From: Patescibacteria group bacterium
GTDB lineage: Bacteria; Patescibacteriota; Minisyncoccia; Minisyncoccales; GWA2-38-27
Length of the DNA: 37,148 bases
Reading direction: 5' to 3'
Assembly (NCBI GenBank): GCA_018830125.1
Contig: JAHJSY010000001.1
Coordinates: forward strand, 1-37,148
Made by a program: the position numbers and the translations under genes. Shown one piece after another: positions 1 to 9,608 of the stretch. The notes beneath the pieces were generated by a model, which worked only from the letters and a program-made list of their open reading frames with translations, did not search any database and had not been told where the DNA came from. The first letter of the stretch is position 1; each line of letters starts with the position of its first letter.

Positions 1-40
1 AAACAAAAAGTCCTTTGTGATTAAACAAAGGGCTTTTTGT
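1..40. terminator. Bidirectional rho-independent terminator
   Basis: AAAAAGTCCTTTGT-gatta-AACAAAGGGCTTTTT hairpin, A-rich on one side and T-rich on the other. Confidence 0.75.
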
Positions 41-42
41 TG

Positions 43-115
43 TGGACCCGGCGGGAGTTGCACCCGCTTCGCTGGGTGTCAACACCAGCTTGTTAACTAA
101 ATACAATACGGGCCC
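43..115 (-). tRNA. tRNA-like gene, atypical (TTGACAC suggests Val-GAC; loop register ambiguous)
   Basis: Minus strand GGGCCCG TA TTGT-ATTTAGTTA-ACAA G CTGGTGTTGACACCCAG CGAA GCGGG-TGCAACT-CCCGC CGGGTCC A. 7-bp acceptor with G3:U70, D-like and T arms; T-loop lacks canonical TTC; no encoded CCA. Confidence 0.5.
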
Positions 116-139
116 ACGGATCCACGCATTTATTATAAA

Positions 140-175
140 ACAAAAAAGAGCTTCTTAAAAGAAGATCTTTTTTGT
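140..175. terminator. Terminator-like hairpin between the minus-strand leader and the tRNA-like element
   Basis: ACAAAAAAGAGCTTC-TTAAAA-GAAGATCTTTTTTGT, one mismatch in the stem, T-run on both strands. Confidence 0.65.
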
Positions 176-224
176 GACACCCAGCTTGTAGGCTCGTATT
201 GTACGAACATACTAGTGTACTTGA

Positions 225-252
225 ATTATAGCAAACCATACTCCTTTGTCAA
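225..252 (-). promoter_or_regulatory. Consensus sigma70-type promoter
   Basis: Minus strand TTGACA (252-247), 16-bp spacer, TATAAT (230-225). Confidence 0.75.
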
Positions 253-324
253 GAGAAGGATTGACATTGTGTTTGATTTTTGTTAAACTTCTTAGTAAGC
301 ATTTTATATGCTAACTTTTTAATT

Positions 325-738
325 ATGTCAACGATACATCAACTAGTAAAACATAAAAGAGTAAGCAAGAAAAAGAAAAGCAAAACACCTGCTTTGACTT
401 TTAGTTTCAATGTTTTAAAGAATAGACCGAAGAGATATAACTCTCCCTTTAAGAGGGGTGTTTGTCTTAGAGTTTTTACTGTTACTCCTAAAAAACCTAA
501 TTCTGCTTTGAGAAAAGTAGCTAGAGTTAGATTAACTAATGGAATGGAAGTATCGGCCTATATTCCTGGCGAAGGGCACAATCTTCAAGAGCATTCAGTT
601 ATTATGTTAAGAGGTGGAAGAGTAAGAGATTTACCAGGAGTAAGATATCATGTTGTTAGAGGAGTTTTAGATACGGGGGGGGTTGAAGGCAGAAAACAAG
701 GTAGAAGCAAATACGGAACTAAAAAAGCTAAGACATAA
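325..738 (+). CDS. rpsL: 30S ribosomal protein S12
   Basis: [12 protein letters not shown]...[38 protein letters not shown]; internal ATG at 325 preferred over ORF start 280. Confidence 0.96.
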   Translation: MSTIHQLVKHKRVSKKKKSKTPALTFSFNVLKNRPKRYNSPFKRGVCLRVFTVTPKKPNSALRKVARVRLTNGMEVSAYIPGEGHNLQEHSVIMLRGGRVRDLPGVRYHVVRGVLDTGGVEGRKQGRSKYGTKKAKT

Positions 739-761
739 TGCAAATATACAAATGAAATGCA

Positions 762-836
762 AATCTACAAAAATGCCAATAATACTAAATAATGCGAATT
801 CGCATTTTCGCATCATTGGCATAAGATTCGTAGATT
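762..836. repeat. Intergenic nested inverted repeat
   Basis: AATCTAC..ATGCCAAT..AATGCGAATTCGCATT (perfect palindrome)..ATTGGCAT..GTAGATT. Confidence 0.7.
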
Positions 837-850
837 AGCGTTATAAATAT

Positions 851-1312
851 ATGAAAAGTTTTAAGAAACATCCAGTATCACCCGATCCATTATATAACAA
901 CGAAACAGTTTCCAAGTTTATTAATCAGATCATGAAAGAGGGTAAAAAAACAATAGCCAGAAAGATTGTTTATGGCGCCTTTGAGATTATGAAGGAAAAA
1001 ACAAAGAAAGATCCTTTGGATGTTTTTGAAATAGCTCTAGAGAACGCTTCACCTAGAATTGAGGTAAAATCAAAAAGAGTTGGAGGGGCCACTTATCAGG
1101 TTCCAATTGAAGTAAAAGGGAACAGAAAGATGGCTTTAGCAATGAGATGGATTCTTTTAGGAGCTAAAGCTAAAAAAGGAAAAGCAATGAGAGAAAAGTT
1201 GGCCGATGAGTTAATGGACGCTGCTAACGATACTGGTTGGGCTATTAAGAAGAAATCAGATACTCATCGCATGGCCGAAGCCAACCGAGCCTTCGCCCAC
1301 TTCGCTTGGTAA
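851..1312 (+). CDS. rpsG: 30S ribosomal protein S7
   Basis: S7 family sequence; position after rpsL. Confidence 0.96.
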   Translation: MKSFKKHPVSPDPLYNNETVSKFINQIMKEGKKTIARKIVYGAFEIMKEKTKKDPLDVFEIALENASPRIEVKSKRVGGATYQVPIEVKGNRKMALAMRWILLGAKAKKGKAMREKLADELMDAANDTGWAIKKKSDTHRMAEANRAFAHFAW

Positions 1313-1323
1313 CTTAAAATATT

Positions 1324-3432
1324 ATGCCTAGAGAATATCCAATTGAAAAAACAAGAGATATTGGGATTATTGCCCATATTGATGCTGGAAAAACAACAGT
1401 TTCCGAGCGTGTTTTATTTTATACCGGAATTTCTCATAAGATTGGTGAGGTTCATGATGGAGGAGCTATTATGGATTGGATGGAACAAGAAAGAGAAAGA
1501 GGTATTACTATTACTTCTGCAGCCACAACTTGTTTTTGGACACCAAGTCAGTTTACTGGAGATAAAACTAAGAAATATAGGATTAATATTATTGATACTC
1601 CAGGTCATATTGACTTTACTGCTGAAGTCCAAAGATCTCTAAGGGTTTTAGACGGAGCAGTTGTTGTTTTTGACGGAGTGGCCGGCGTAGAACCACAATC
1701 AGAAACTGTTTGGCGCCAAGCCGATAAGTTTAAAGTCCCAAGAATTTGCTTTATTAATAAACTAGATAGAACTGGAGCTAGTTTTGAAAAGAGTTTTCAA
1801 TCAATATTAGATAAGCTTACGCCTAATGCTATTACTATGCAGTTGCCTATTGGTTTAGAACAAGAGCATAAAGGGGTTGTTGATTTATTAAAAATGAAAG
1901 CCATTATGTTTGATGGTGATTTCGGTCAAATTATCAGAGAAGAGGAAATTCCAGAAAATATGAAAAAAGATGCTAAGAAGTGGAGAGATAAAATGATTGA
2001 AAAGATCGTTGCTGAAGATGATTCAGCAATGGAGAAATATTTAGGCGGAGAAGAAGTTCCAATGGAAAAATTAAAAGAAGTTTTGAGAAAAGCGGTTATT
2101 GATTATAAACTGGTACCAGTATTTTGTGGCTCTGCTCTTAAGAATAAGGGGGTTCAACCAATGCTAGATGCTGTTTGTGATTATCTTCCAAGCCCGATTG
2201 ATATGCCAGCTATTAAAGGAATTAATCCAAAAACAGGAGAAGAAACCGAAGAAAGGAGAGCCGATGATAGCGAAAAGTTTTCAGCTTTAGCTTTTAAGGT
2301 TGCTACAGATCCTTTCGTTGGAGCTCTTACTTATTTCCGAGTTTATTCTGGAACCTTGATTTCTGGTTCTTATCTTTTGAACCCGAGAACAGGCGATAAA
2401 GAAAGAATTGGTCGTATTTTAAGAATGCATTCAGCTGAAAGAGAAGAGGTGAAAGAGGTTTACACTGGAGATATTGCTGCCACAGTCGGTCTTAAAAATA
2501 CTAGAACAGGAGATACTTTATGTGATGAAACAGCTTCAGTTATTCTTGAGCAAATTATTTTTCCAGAACCAGTTATTGGTATTAGAATTGAGCCACAATC
2601 AAAAGCCGATCAAGAAAAAATGGGCTTGGCTCTTAAAAGGTTATCAGAAGAAGATCCTACTTTTAGAATTAAGAGTGATATAGAAACAGGTGAAACTATT
2701 ATCTCAGGAATGGGCGAGCTTCATTTAGAGGTTCTAGTTGATAGAATGAAAAGAGAGTTTAAAGTAGAGGCCTCTGTTGGCCGTCCTCAAGTTGCCTATA
2801 AAGAAACTATTAAAGAAGAAGCCCAAGCAGAAGGTAAGTTTATTAAACAATCGGGTGGTCGAGGTCAGTATGGTCATGTAATGTTAAAAGTTAAACCCTT
2901 AGAGAGAGGTAAGGGTTTTGTTTTTAACGATGAAATTAAGGGAGGATCTATTCCTAAGGAATATATCCCAGCTGTTGAAAAAGGTATTAAAGAGGCGATG
3001 AGTAAAGGTGTTGTTGCTGGATATTTAATGATGGATATTGAAGTAACTCTCTATGATGGATCTTTTCACGAAGTTGACTCTTCTGAAAATGCTTTTAAAA
3101 TTGCTGGTTCTATGGCTTTCCAAGAAGCAGCTAAAAGAGCTAAGGCTGTTATATTAGAGCCAATTATGAAATTAGAAGTTATTATTCCGTCAGATTTCTT
3201 TGGAGATGTTATTGGAGATTTATCTTCTAGAAGAGGAAAAATTGGCCAAACAGACGATAGAAATAATTTAAAGATTATTGATGCTACCATCCCATTAGCT
3301 CAAATGTTTGGTTATGCTACAACATTGAGATCATTAACAGAAGGAAGAGGAAACTTTACTATGGAATTTGATAAGTATGAAGAAGTCCCCGGAAACATCG
3401 CCCAAGAAATCATAGAAGGCAAGCGAAGATAA
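1324..3432 (+). CDS. fusA: Elongation factor G
   Basis: [21 protein letters not shown] GTPase motifs; full-length EF-G. Confidence 0.98.
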   Translation: MPREYPIEKTRDIGIIAHIDAGKTTVSERVLFYTGISHKIGEVHDGGAIMDWMEQERERGITITSAATTCFWTPSQFTGDKTKKYRINIIDTPGHIDFTAEVQRSLRVLDGAVVVFDGVAGVEPQSETVWRQADKFKVPRICFINKLDRTGASFEKSFQSILDKLTPNAITMQLPIGLEQEHKGVVDLLKMKAIMFDGDFGQIIREEEIPENMKKDAKKWRDKMIEKIVAEDDSAMEKYLGGEEVPMEKLKEVLRKAVIDYKLVPVFCGSALKNKGVQPMLDAVCDYLPSPIDMPAIKGINPKTGEETEERRADDSEKFSALAFKVATDPFVGALTYFRVYSGTLISGSYLLNPRTGDKERIGRILRMHSAEREEVKEVYTGDIAATVGLKNTRTGDTLCDETASVILEQIIFPEPVIGIRIEPQSKADQEKMGLALKRLSEEDPTFRIKSDIETGETIISGMGELHLEVLVDRMKREFKVEASVGRPQVAYKETIKEEAQAEGKFIKQSGGRGQYGHVMLKVKPLERGKGFVFNDEIKGGSIPKEYIPAVEKGIKEAMSKGVVAGYLMMDIEVTLYDGSFHEVDSSENAFKIAGSMAFQEAAKRAKAVILEPIMKLEVIIPSDFFGDVIGDLSSRRGKIGQTDDRNNLKIIDATIPLAQMFGYATTLRSLTEGRGNFTMEFDKYEEVPGNIAQEIIEGKRR

Positions 3433-3515
3433 AAGTGTTGACAAGTTTAATTTAATTGGTTAAGATACTAGATATAATAAAAAAACAATTAATAACAAAT
3501 AATAATAATAAAATT

Positions 3516-4715
3516 ATGGCAGAAAAAGCAAAATTTGAAAGAGGGAAACCTCATGTAAATGTTGGTACTATTGGTCATGTTGATCATGGTAAAACTACTC
3601 TAACCGCAGCAATACTGCATGCTTTGGTTTTGAAAGGATTGATTTCAGCTGAGAAAGCTGTTGATCAAATTGATTCAGCTCCTGAAGAAAAAGCTAGGGG
3701 TCTTACAATTTCTGTTTCTCATTTAGAGTACGAATCAGAAAATAGACATTATGCCCACATTGATTGTCCAGGACATGCTGATTATATTAAAAATATGATT
3801 ACTGGAGCTGCTCAAATGGATGGGGCAATTTTAGTTGTATCAGGCCCTGACGGTCCCATGCCTCAAACAAGAGAACATATCTTACTTGCTAGACAAGTTG
3901 GTATTCCTTCAGTTATCGTTTTCTTAAACAAAACTGATCAAGTTGATGATTCAGAAATTCTTGAATTAGTAGAATCAGAAATTAGAGAATTATTAAACAA
4001 ATATGAATTCCCTGGGAATGAAACTCCAATTGTTAGAGGATCAGCTTTGAAGGCATTAGCGGCAACATCAGTTGACGACGAAGCTATTAAACCAATCTTA
4101 GAATTAGTTAAAGCATTAGATGAATTTATTCCAGAACCAGTTAGAGATATTGACAAGCCATTCTTAATGGCCGTTGAAGATGTTTTCTCAATTGAAGGAA
4201 GAGGAACTGTTGCTACTGGAAGAATTGAAAGAGGAGCTGTTAACGCCAACGAAGAAGTAGAAATAGTCGGTATTAAAGATACTACTAAAACAACTGCTGT
4301 TAGTGTTGAGATGTTTAACAAGATTCTTGATAGAGGTGAAGCTGGTGATAATGTTGGTATTCTTTTAAGAGGAACTAAGAAAGAAGATATTGAAAGAGGA
4401 CAAGTTTTAGCTAAACCATGTTCAATTACGCCGCATACTGAATTTGAGACTGAGATCTATGTTCTTACTAAAGAAGAAGGTGGAAGACACACACCATTTT
4501 TTAAGGGATATAAGCCACAGTTCTATATCAGAACTACCGATGTAACTGGAGATGTGGAATTACCAGAAGGAACAGAAATGGTTATGCCTGGTGACACAGT
4601 TACCTTAAAAGTTAAATTAATTGTTCCTGTTGCTTTAGAAGAAAAACAAAGATTTGCTATCAGAGAAGGAGGAAGAACAGTTGGTGCAGGAGTTGTAACA
4701 AAAATTATCAAGTAA
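3516..4715 (+). CDS. tuf: Elongation factor Tu
   Basis: [36 protein letters not shown] at 3516 preferred over ORF start 3456. Confidence 0.97.
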   Translation: MAEKAKFERGKPHVNVGTIGHVDHGKTTLTAAILHALVLKGLISAEKAVDQIDSAPEEKARGLTISVSHLEYESENRHYAHIDCPGHADYIKNMITGAAQMDGAILVVSGPDGPMPQTREHILLARQVGIPSVIVFLNKTDQVDDSEILELVESEIRELLNKYEFPGNETPIVRGSALKALAATSVDDEAIKPILELVKALDEFIPEPVRDIDKPFLMAVEDVFSIEGRGTVATGRIERGAVNANEEVEIVGIKDTTKTTAVSVEMFNKILDRGEAGDNVGILLRGTKKEDIERGQVLAKPCSITPHTEFETEIYVLTKEEGGRHTPFFKGYKPQFYIRTTDVTGDVELPEGTEMVMPGDTVTLKVKLIVPVALEEKQRFAIREGGRTVGAGVVTKIIK

Positions 4716-4729
4716 ATAAGACAAGAACC

Positions 4730-4748
4730 AGCCCCGCTTAGCGGGGTT
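4730..4748 (+). terminator. GC-rich hairpin after tuf (no clear T-tract)
   Basis: CCCCGC-TTA-GCGGGG. Confidence 0.4.
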
Positions 4749-4768
4749 GATTCATTAAAAATAGAAAG

Positions 4769-5113
4769 ATGTCAACGAAGGTCATAAAGAAAGAAAAAGA
4801 ACCAGAGCTTAAGCAAAGATTAAGAATAAAGCTTAGGGCTTATGATTATAAGGTTATTGACAATAGTGCTAAGCAAATTGTTGATACGGTTTTGAGGCAT
4901 GGTGTTGAGGTTTTAGGGCCGGTGCCTTTACCTACGGAAATAAAAAAGTACACCGTCAATCGTTCATCTTTTGTTCATAAAGACGCTAGGGAACAATTTG
5001 AGATAAGAATTCACAAAAGATTGATTGATATCTTGAATCCTAACTCGAATGTTATAGACGCTTTAATGAATTTAACCCTTCCAGCGGGTGTTGACATTGA
5101 AATCAAGATGTAG
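4769..5113 (+). CDS. rpsJ: 30S ribosomal protein S10
   Basis: [13 protein letters not shown]...[39 protein letters not shown]. Confidence 0.97.
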   Translation: MSTKVIKKEKEPELKQRLRIKLRAYDYKVIDNSAKQIVDTVLRHGVEVLGPVPLPTEIKKYTVNRSSFVHKDAREQFEIRIHKRLIDILNPNSNVIDALMNLTLPAGVDIEIKM

Positions 5114-5207
5114 TAGTATACGGGAATATATTATAATAATATATTTGCACTATATCTGTCCTTATTTATTAGGGGCGTATGATATGCAAATGCTTTAGTT
5201 TCTTTGA

Positions 5208-5232
5208 CTGGGTGTTTGCCCAGTTTTATTTT
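5208..5232 (+). terminator. Terminator/attenuator-like hairpin between rpsJ and rplC
   Basis: CTGGG-TGTTTG-CCCAG followed by TTTTATTTT. Confidence 0.6.
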
Positions 5233-5243
5233 AGAAAACAGAT

Positions 5244-5825
5244 ATGAGATTTATTTTAGGTAAAAAAATAGAGATGTCACAGATTTTTGATGAAAATGGC
5301 AAGATTATCCCAGTAACTTTAGTTGAGGCTGGACCTTGTTTTGTTACTGAAATAAAAGACTTAGCTGTTCAGATTGGCTTTGAGAAATTAAGAGATAAGA
5401 AAGTGAAGATGCCACAGAAAGATAGACCATATAGATATTTGAAAGAACAAGCAACTAAAAATGCTGAAGCATTTAAGCTTGGTTCTAAGATTAGCGTTTC
5501 TGTCTTCAAAGAAGGAGATAAGGTGGTTGTATCAGGAATTACCAAAGGAAAAGGATTCCAGGGTGGAGTAAAAAAACATGGATTTCATGGAAGAAATGCC
5601 TCTCATGGTACCAAGCATGAAGAAAGAACAATTGGTTCAATTGGATCAAGGTTCCCTCAAAGAGTTATTAAGGGAAGAAAGATGCCAGGAAGAATGGGAG
5701 CTGATAGAGTTTCTGTTAAAGGATTAAAAATAATAAAAATTGATTTAAAGAATAATATCTTGGCAGTTAAGGGAGCGATTCCAGGTCATCGTGGAACATT
5801 GTTAGAAATACGTACATTAAAATAA
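5244..5825 (+). CDS. rplC: 50S ribosomal protein L3
   Basis: L3 family; VKKHGFHGRNASHGTKHEERTIGSIGSRFPQRVIKGRKMPGRMG. Confidence 0.95.
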   Translation: MRFILGKKIEMSQIFDENGKIIPVTLVEAGPCFVTEIKDLAVQIGFEKLRDKKVKMPQKDRPYRYLKEQATKNAEAFKLGSKISVSVFKEGDKVVVSGITKGKGFQGGVKKHGFHGRNASHGTKHEERTIGSIGSRFPQRVIKGRKMPGRMGADRVSVKGLKIIKIDLKNNILAVKGAIPGHRGTLLEIRTLK

Positions 5826-5831
5826 AAGAAA

Positions 5832-5853
5832 AAGGCGTCTTATTTGACGCCCT
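5832..5853. terminator. Hairpin terminator, best oriented for the minus-strand gene
   Basis: GGCGTC-TTATTT-GACGCC; minus strand continues CCTTTTTCTTTT. Confidence 0.65.
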
Positions 5854-5871
5854 TCATTCCTTCGTAAAGAA

Positions 5872-6048
5872 CTATTCAGATTTTGTTTTTTCTACTGGAA
5901 ATGCCCAAGTAAAATGAGGGCCATGAGTAGAACACTTATGTTTTGAGATTGCTATCTCTTTCGCCTCATTGTAACAACTCGTTTCCGAAACCTCTATTAT
6001 GGTTCCACAGTGTTCGCAAACAAGATTCCAATCAGTCACTTCTTCCAT
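5872..6048 (-). CDS. 58-aa Cys/His-rich small protein, unknown function
   Basis: Translated by eye: MEEVTDWNLVCEHCGTIIEVSETSCYNEAKEIAISKHKCSTHGPHFTWAFPVEKTKSE*; consensus promoter upstream and terminator downstream. Confidence 0.7.
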   Translation of the reverse strand: MEEVTDWNLVCEHCGTIIEVSETSCYNEAKEIAISKHKCSTHGPHFTWAFPVEKTKSE

Positions 6049-6104
6049 AAAATTTCCCCGTTAAAAAACAACAATCCGTTAAACTTACACAACCTAGAAC
6101 TTCC

Positions 6105-6133
6105 ATTATAAACCAACCAAAGACCAATGTCAA
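6105..6133 (-). promoter_or_regulatory. Consensus sigma70-type promoter for the 58-aa gene
   Basis: Minus strand TTGACA (6133-6128), 17-bp spacer, TATAAT (6110-6105). Confidence 0.8.
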
Positions 6134-6152
6134 ATTAAGAAGTTTAGCCCCC

Positions 6153-6196
6153 GAAATTAAACGATGTTAGACACCTGGTGTCTAACACTTAGTTTC
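6153..6196 (+). promoter_or_regulatory. Long hairpin in the rplD 5' UTR
   Basis: GAAATTAA-cga-TGTTAGACACC-t-GGTGTCTAACA-c-TTAGTTTC. Confidence 0.6.
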
Positions 6197-6238
6197 AGGA
6201 GCCAAGCTCCTTAAGAGCTTAAAAGGATTAAAACAAAT

Positions 6239-6868
6239 ATGAAAGTTAAGGTATATAATCAAAATAAGGAAGAATTGAAAGAGATTGAATTGCCGAAAGA
6301 GATATTTGAAGTAGAAGTTAATTCCGATTTGATTCATCAGGTGGTTTTGGGTCAGCAATCAAACAGAAGACAAGGAACAGCTCAAGCCAAGATGAGAGGC
6401 GAAGTTAGTGGTGGTGGGAAAAAACCTTGGCGTCAGAAAGGAACAGGAAGAGCTAGGCACGGTTCTACTCGTTCTCCTTTATGGAAGGGCGGTGGAATCA
6501 CTTTTGGTCCTAGATCAGATAGAAATTATAAAAAAACTATTCCTACTAAAATGAGAAGAAAAGCTTTAATTATGGTTTTGTCAGCTAAAGCCAAAGAGAG
6601 TATGGTCATAGTTGTTGACAAGCTTGATTTTAATAAACCAGAAACGAAACAAATGAAAAAGGTTTTAAACACATTGTTTTTGAAAGATGGTTCAGGGATA
6701 TTGGTCTTATCTAAAATGGATAAGAATTTAATATTATCAATCAGAAATATTCCTAAAACCATGTCAATTCAAGCAAAAGATTTGAATGTTTTAGATCTAT
6801 TGAATTATAAGTATGTTGTAGTGTCAGAAGCGGGAATTAAAAAGATTAAAGATGTATTTGCGAAATAA
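6239..6868 (+). CDS. rplD: 50S ribosomal protein L4
   Basis: QGTAQAKMRGEVSGGGKKPWRQKGTGRARHGSTRSPLWKGGG. Confidence 0.96.
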   Translation: MKVKVYNQNKEELKEIELPKEIFEVEVNSDLIHQVVLGQQSNRRQGTAQAKMRGEVSGGGKKPWRQKGTGRARHGSTRSPLWKGGGITFGPRSDRNYKKTIPTKMRRKALIMVLSAKAKESMVIVVDKLDFNKPETKQMKKVLNTLFLKDGSGILVLSKMDKNLILSIRNIPKTMSIQAKDLNVLDLLNYKYVVVSEAGIKKIKDVFAK

Positions 6869-6869
6869 T

Positions 6870-7295
6870 ATGGCATTGTTTGATATATTTAAAAATAGAA
6901 GGAAAGAGAAAGAGATTATTCCGGCTAAAGCCAAGAAAGTAAAAAAGAAACCGGTAGAGCAAAAACCGGAAGTTAAGAATGTTAAAAAGCCAGTTGCCAA
7001 GAAAAGAGAGATTAAGATGGCCTTTAAAGTTTTGGAATCTCCGCATGTAACAGAAAAAGCTTCAGAATTAGCTGAGAAAAACAAGTATTCTTTCAAGGTC
7101 TCTAAGAGATCGAATAAAACTGAGGTTAAGAAGGCAGTTGAAGAACTATATGGAGTAAGCGTTGTTAATGTTGCCATCATTAATATTCATAGAAAGAAAA
7201 AAAGAGTTGGCAGAACGATGGGCTTTAAGAATGGTTATAAAAAAGCTATTGTTGAAATTAAAAAAGGCCAATCAATAGAGGTAATGCCTCGCTAA
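6870..7295 (+). CDS. rplW: 50S ribosomal protein L23 with basic N-terminal extension
   Basis: L23 core VLESPHVTEKASELAEKNKYSFKV...; ~45-aa Lys-rich N-terminal extension. Confidence 0.92.
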   Translation: MALFDIFKNRRKEKEIIPAKAKKVKKKPVEQKPEVKNVKKPVAKKREIKMAFKVLESPHVTEKASELAEKNKYSFKVSKRSNKTEVKKAVEELYGVSVVNVAIINIHRKKKRVGRTMGFKNGYKKAIVEIKKGQSIEVMPR

Positions 7296-7306
7296 AGCTT
7301 GCTGAG

Positions 7307-7335
7307 AATCTATTGAGGTTCAACCTCAATAGATT
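7307..7335. repeat. Perfect inverted repeat between rplW and rplB
   Basis: AATCTATTGAGGTT-C-AACCTCAATAGATT (14-bp arms, 1-nt centre). Confidence 0.85.
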
Positions 7336-7353
7336 CAATAGATTTATAAAATT

Positions 7354-8154
7354 ATGAAGAAGATAAAGATACGAGCCAAGAAAATATTAAGTAAGAAAGA
7401 ACCTGAAAAAGGATTGCTTTTGACCTTGAAATCAAGAGCTGGCAGAGGAAGATCGGGAAGAATAACTGTTCGTCATCAAGGAGGCGGAGTTAAGAAAAGA
7501 TATAGGATTACTGATTTTGATCAAAATAGAAAAGATATTCCAGCTAAGGTTCTTGCCTTAGAATATGATCCCTATAGAACAGCTTTTATAATGTTATTAG
7601 AATATGAAAATGGGGAGAAGAGATATAGATTAGCTCCAGACAAGATTAAAGTTGGCGATACTGTTATTTGTTCTGAAAAAACAGAAATGAAAATAGGCAA
7701 CAGGATGAAAGTTAGCAATATTCCGGTTGGAACATTGATATATAATATTGAATTAGTTCCTGGAGAAGGAGGCAAAATGGTTAGATCGGCCGGAGGAACA
7801 GCTAAGGTCTTGGCTAATGAGGGAAAGTATACTAATCTAGAAATGCCGTCGGGAGAGGTTAGAAGAGTTTTTCAGGATTGTTATGCTTCAATAGGAATGG
7901 TTTCTCATCCAGAATGGAGGTATACTAATGTTGGGAAGGCTGGCAGCAAAAGAAGAAAAGGCATAAGGCCAAGGGTTAGAGGAACGGCTATGAATCCAGT
8001 TGATCATCCTCACGGAGGAGGAGAAGGACGTTCAGGAATTGGAATGAAACATCCAAAAACTCCTTGGGGCAAACCAGCTCTAGGTGTTAAGACTAGGAAT
8101 AAGAAAAAATGGACAAAGAAACTAATAATCCAAAGACGTAAAAAGAAAAATTAA
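7354..8154 (+). CDS. rplB: 50S ribosomal protein L2
   Basis: [21 protein letters not shown]...[19 protein letters not shown]. Confidence 0.97.
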   Translation: MKKIKIRAKKILSKKEPEKGLLLTLKSRAGRGRSGRITVRHQGGGVKKRYRITDFDQNRKDIPAKVLALEYDPYRTAFIMLLEYENGEKRYRLAPDKIKVGDTVICSEKTEMKIGNRMKVSNIPVGTLIYNIELVPGEGGKMVRSAGGTAKVLANEGKYTNLEMPSGEVRRVFQDCYASIGMVSHPEWRYTNVGKAGSKRRKGIRPRVRGTAMNPVDHPHGGGEGRSGIGMKHPKTPWGKPALGVKTRNKKKWTKKLIIQRRKKKN

Positions 8155-8156
8155 TT

Positions 8157-8435
8157 ATGTCAAGAAGTGTTAAGAAAGGTCCTTATGTGGATCAAAAATT
8201 ATTGAAAAAGATCGAAAAGGCTGATCAAAATCAGGCGATAAAGACTTGGTCAAGATCTTGTACAATTATTCCAGAAATGATTGGCTATACTTTCGGAATT
8301 CATAATGGTAAAGACCATATTCCAGTAAAGATGACTGAGGAAATGGTTGGCCATAAGTTGGGTGAGTTTTCTCCAACAACTAAATTTGTTAGACATGGTG
8401 GAAAGATGCAAAAGGACATAGATAAAAAGAAATAA
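8157..8435 (+). CDS. rpsS: 30S ribosomal protein S19
   Basis: [18 protein letters not shown]...[30 protein letters not shown]. Confidence 0.97.
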   Translation: MSRSVKKGPYVDQKLLKKIEKADQNQAIKTWSRSCTIIPEMIGYTFGIHNGKDHIPVKMTEEMVGHKLGEFSPTTKFVRHGGKMQKDIDKKK

Positions 8436-8443
8436 AATAGATT

Positions 8444-8947
8444 ATGTTAGTAAGAAGTGAATTAAAATATTTAAGAATTGCACCAAGAAAGACCAGATTG
8501 GTTATAGCTCTGATTAATGGCAAGAAAGTTGAGGAAGCTCAGACTATTTTGAAGTTTGCAATTAAAAGAGGGGTTAATCCAATATTGAAACTTTTAAATA
8601 CTGCTATCGCCGATGCTAAGAATAATTTTCAGTTAGACCCAAGTAATTTATATATTTCAAAAATAAATATTGACGGCGGACCAATGTATAAAAGATGGAG
8701 AGCTAGATCAAGAGGGATGGCCGCTCCAATCCAAAAGAGAACTTCTCATATTACGATAGTTTTAGACGAATTAAAACCTGGCAAGAAGATTGAGAAAGTT
8801 GAGAAAGTTGAGACACCGATTATTAAGAAAGAAGAAGTCAAAACAGAAAAGCCGAAATTTAAACCAGTAGCTGAAAAGCATCCGCCAGTTGGCGGACCTA
8901 AAGAGGTTAGAGGATTGAAAAGGTTTTTTAGAAGAAAATCAATATAA
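8444..8947 (+). CDS. rplV: 50S ribosomal protein L22 with C-terminal extension
   Basis: RIAPRKTRLVIALINGKKVEEA...RSRGMAAPIQKRTSHITIVL plus Lys/Pro-rich tail. Confidence 0.95.
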   Translation: MLVRSELKYLRIAPRKTRLVIALINGKKVEEAQTILKFAIKRGVNPILKLLNTAIADAKNNFQLDPSNLYISKINIDGGPMYKRWRARSRGMAAPIQKRTSHITIVLDELKPGKKIEKVEKVETPIIKKEEVKTEKPKFKPVAEKHPPVGGPKEVRGLKRFFRRKSI

Positions 8948-8949
8948 AT

Positions 8950-9603
8950 ATGTCACATAAGGTTCATCCAAAAGCATATAGAATTAGAAGAATAGGCGAC
9001 TGGGATACTCGTGGTTTTTATAAATCTCATGCAGAATATCTGGAAGAGGATTTTAAGATTAGAGAATATATTGATAAAAAGCTTAAGAGTATTGGCATAG
9101 AGAAGATTGAGATAGAAAGATTTGCTACAAAGGTTAATATTATTATTTCTAGTGCTCGCCCAGGATTGATCATTGGAAGAGGCGGAGAAGGAGTAGAGTT
9201 ATTAAAAAAAGAATTAGAAGATAAAATTATTAAATCATTAAAGAAAAGTGATAAAAAGCAAGAATTAAGAATAGAAATTAGAGAAATAAAAGATCTTTGG
9301 ACTTCAGCTAGCTTAAGTGCTCAAGCAGTTGCTCAGCAAATTGAAAAGAGGATGCCTTACAGAAGAGTTTTGAAACAGTCATTAAGTAAGATTATGACCC
9401 ACAAAGATATTAAAGGAGCCAGAATAAAAATTGCCGGGAGATTAAATGGAGTGGAAATTGCCAGAAGAGAATGGGTTGGAGAAGGACAACTTCCTCGTCA
9501 AACAATTAGAGCTGATATTGATTATGCGCAGTTTGAAGCGAATTGTTCTTATGGGGTAATTGGAGTAAAGGTTTGGATTTATAAAGGAGAGAAGTTTGAT
9601 TAA
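8950..9603 (+). CDS. rpsC: 30S ribosomal protein S3
   Basis: MSHKVHPKAYRI; KH motif RPGLIIGRGGEGVELLKKEL. Confidence 0.97.
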   Translation: MSHKVHPKAYRIRRIGDWDTRGFYKSHAEYLEEDFKIREYIDKKLKSIGIEKIEIERFATKVNIIISSARPGLIIGRGGEGVELLKKELEDKIIKSLKKSDKKQELRIEIREIKDLWTSASLSAQAVAQQIEKRMPYRRVLKQSLSKIMTHKDIKGARIKIAGRLNGVEIARREWVGEGQLPRQTIRADIDYAQFEANCSYGVIGVKVWIYKGEKFD

Positions 9604-9608
9604 AAATT

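Noticed and set aside
43-330. tmRNA (ssrA) for the minus-strand tRNA-like region upstream of rpsL
   Set aside because: The 3' T-arm resembles tmRNA, but the acceptor pairs with a strand only 73 nt away, and I found no tag ORF or room for a normal tmRNA.
1343-1642. ORFs overlapping fusA, tuf and alaS in alternative plus-strand frames
   Set aside because: Out-of-frame readings within clear coding sequence.
3938-4321. Long antisense ORFs over tuf, rplN, rpsH and others in the ORF track
   Set aside because: They lie opposite strongly conserved genes, have Leu/Ser/Ile-rich low-complexity translations and no start signals; shadow ORFs.
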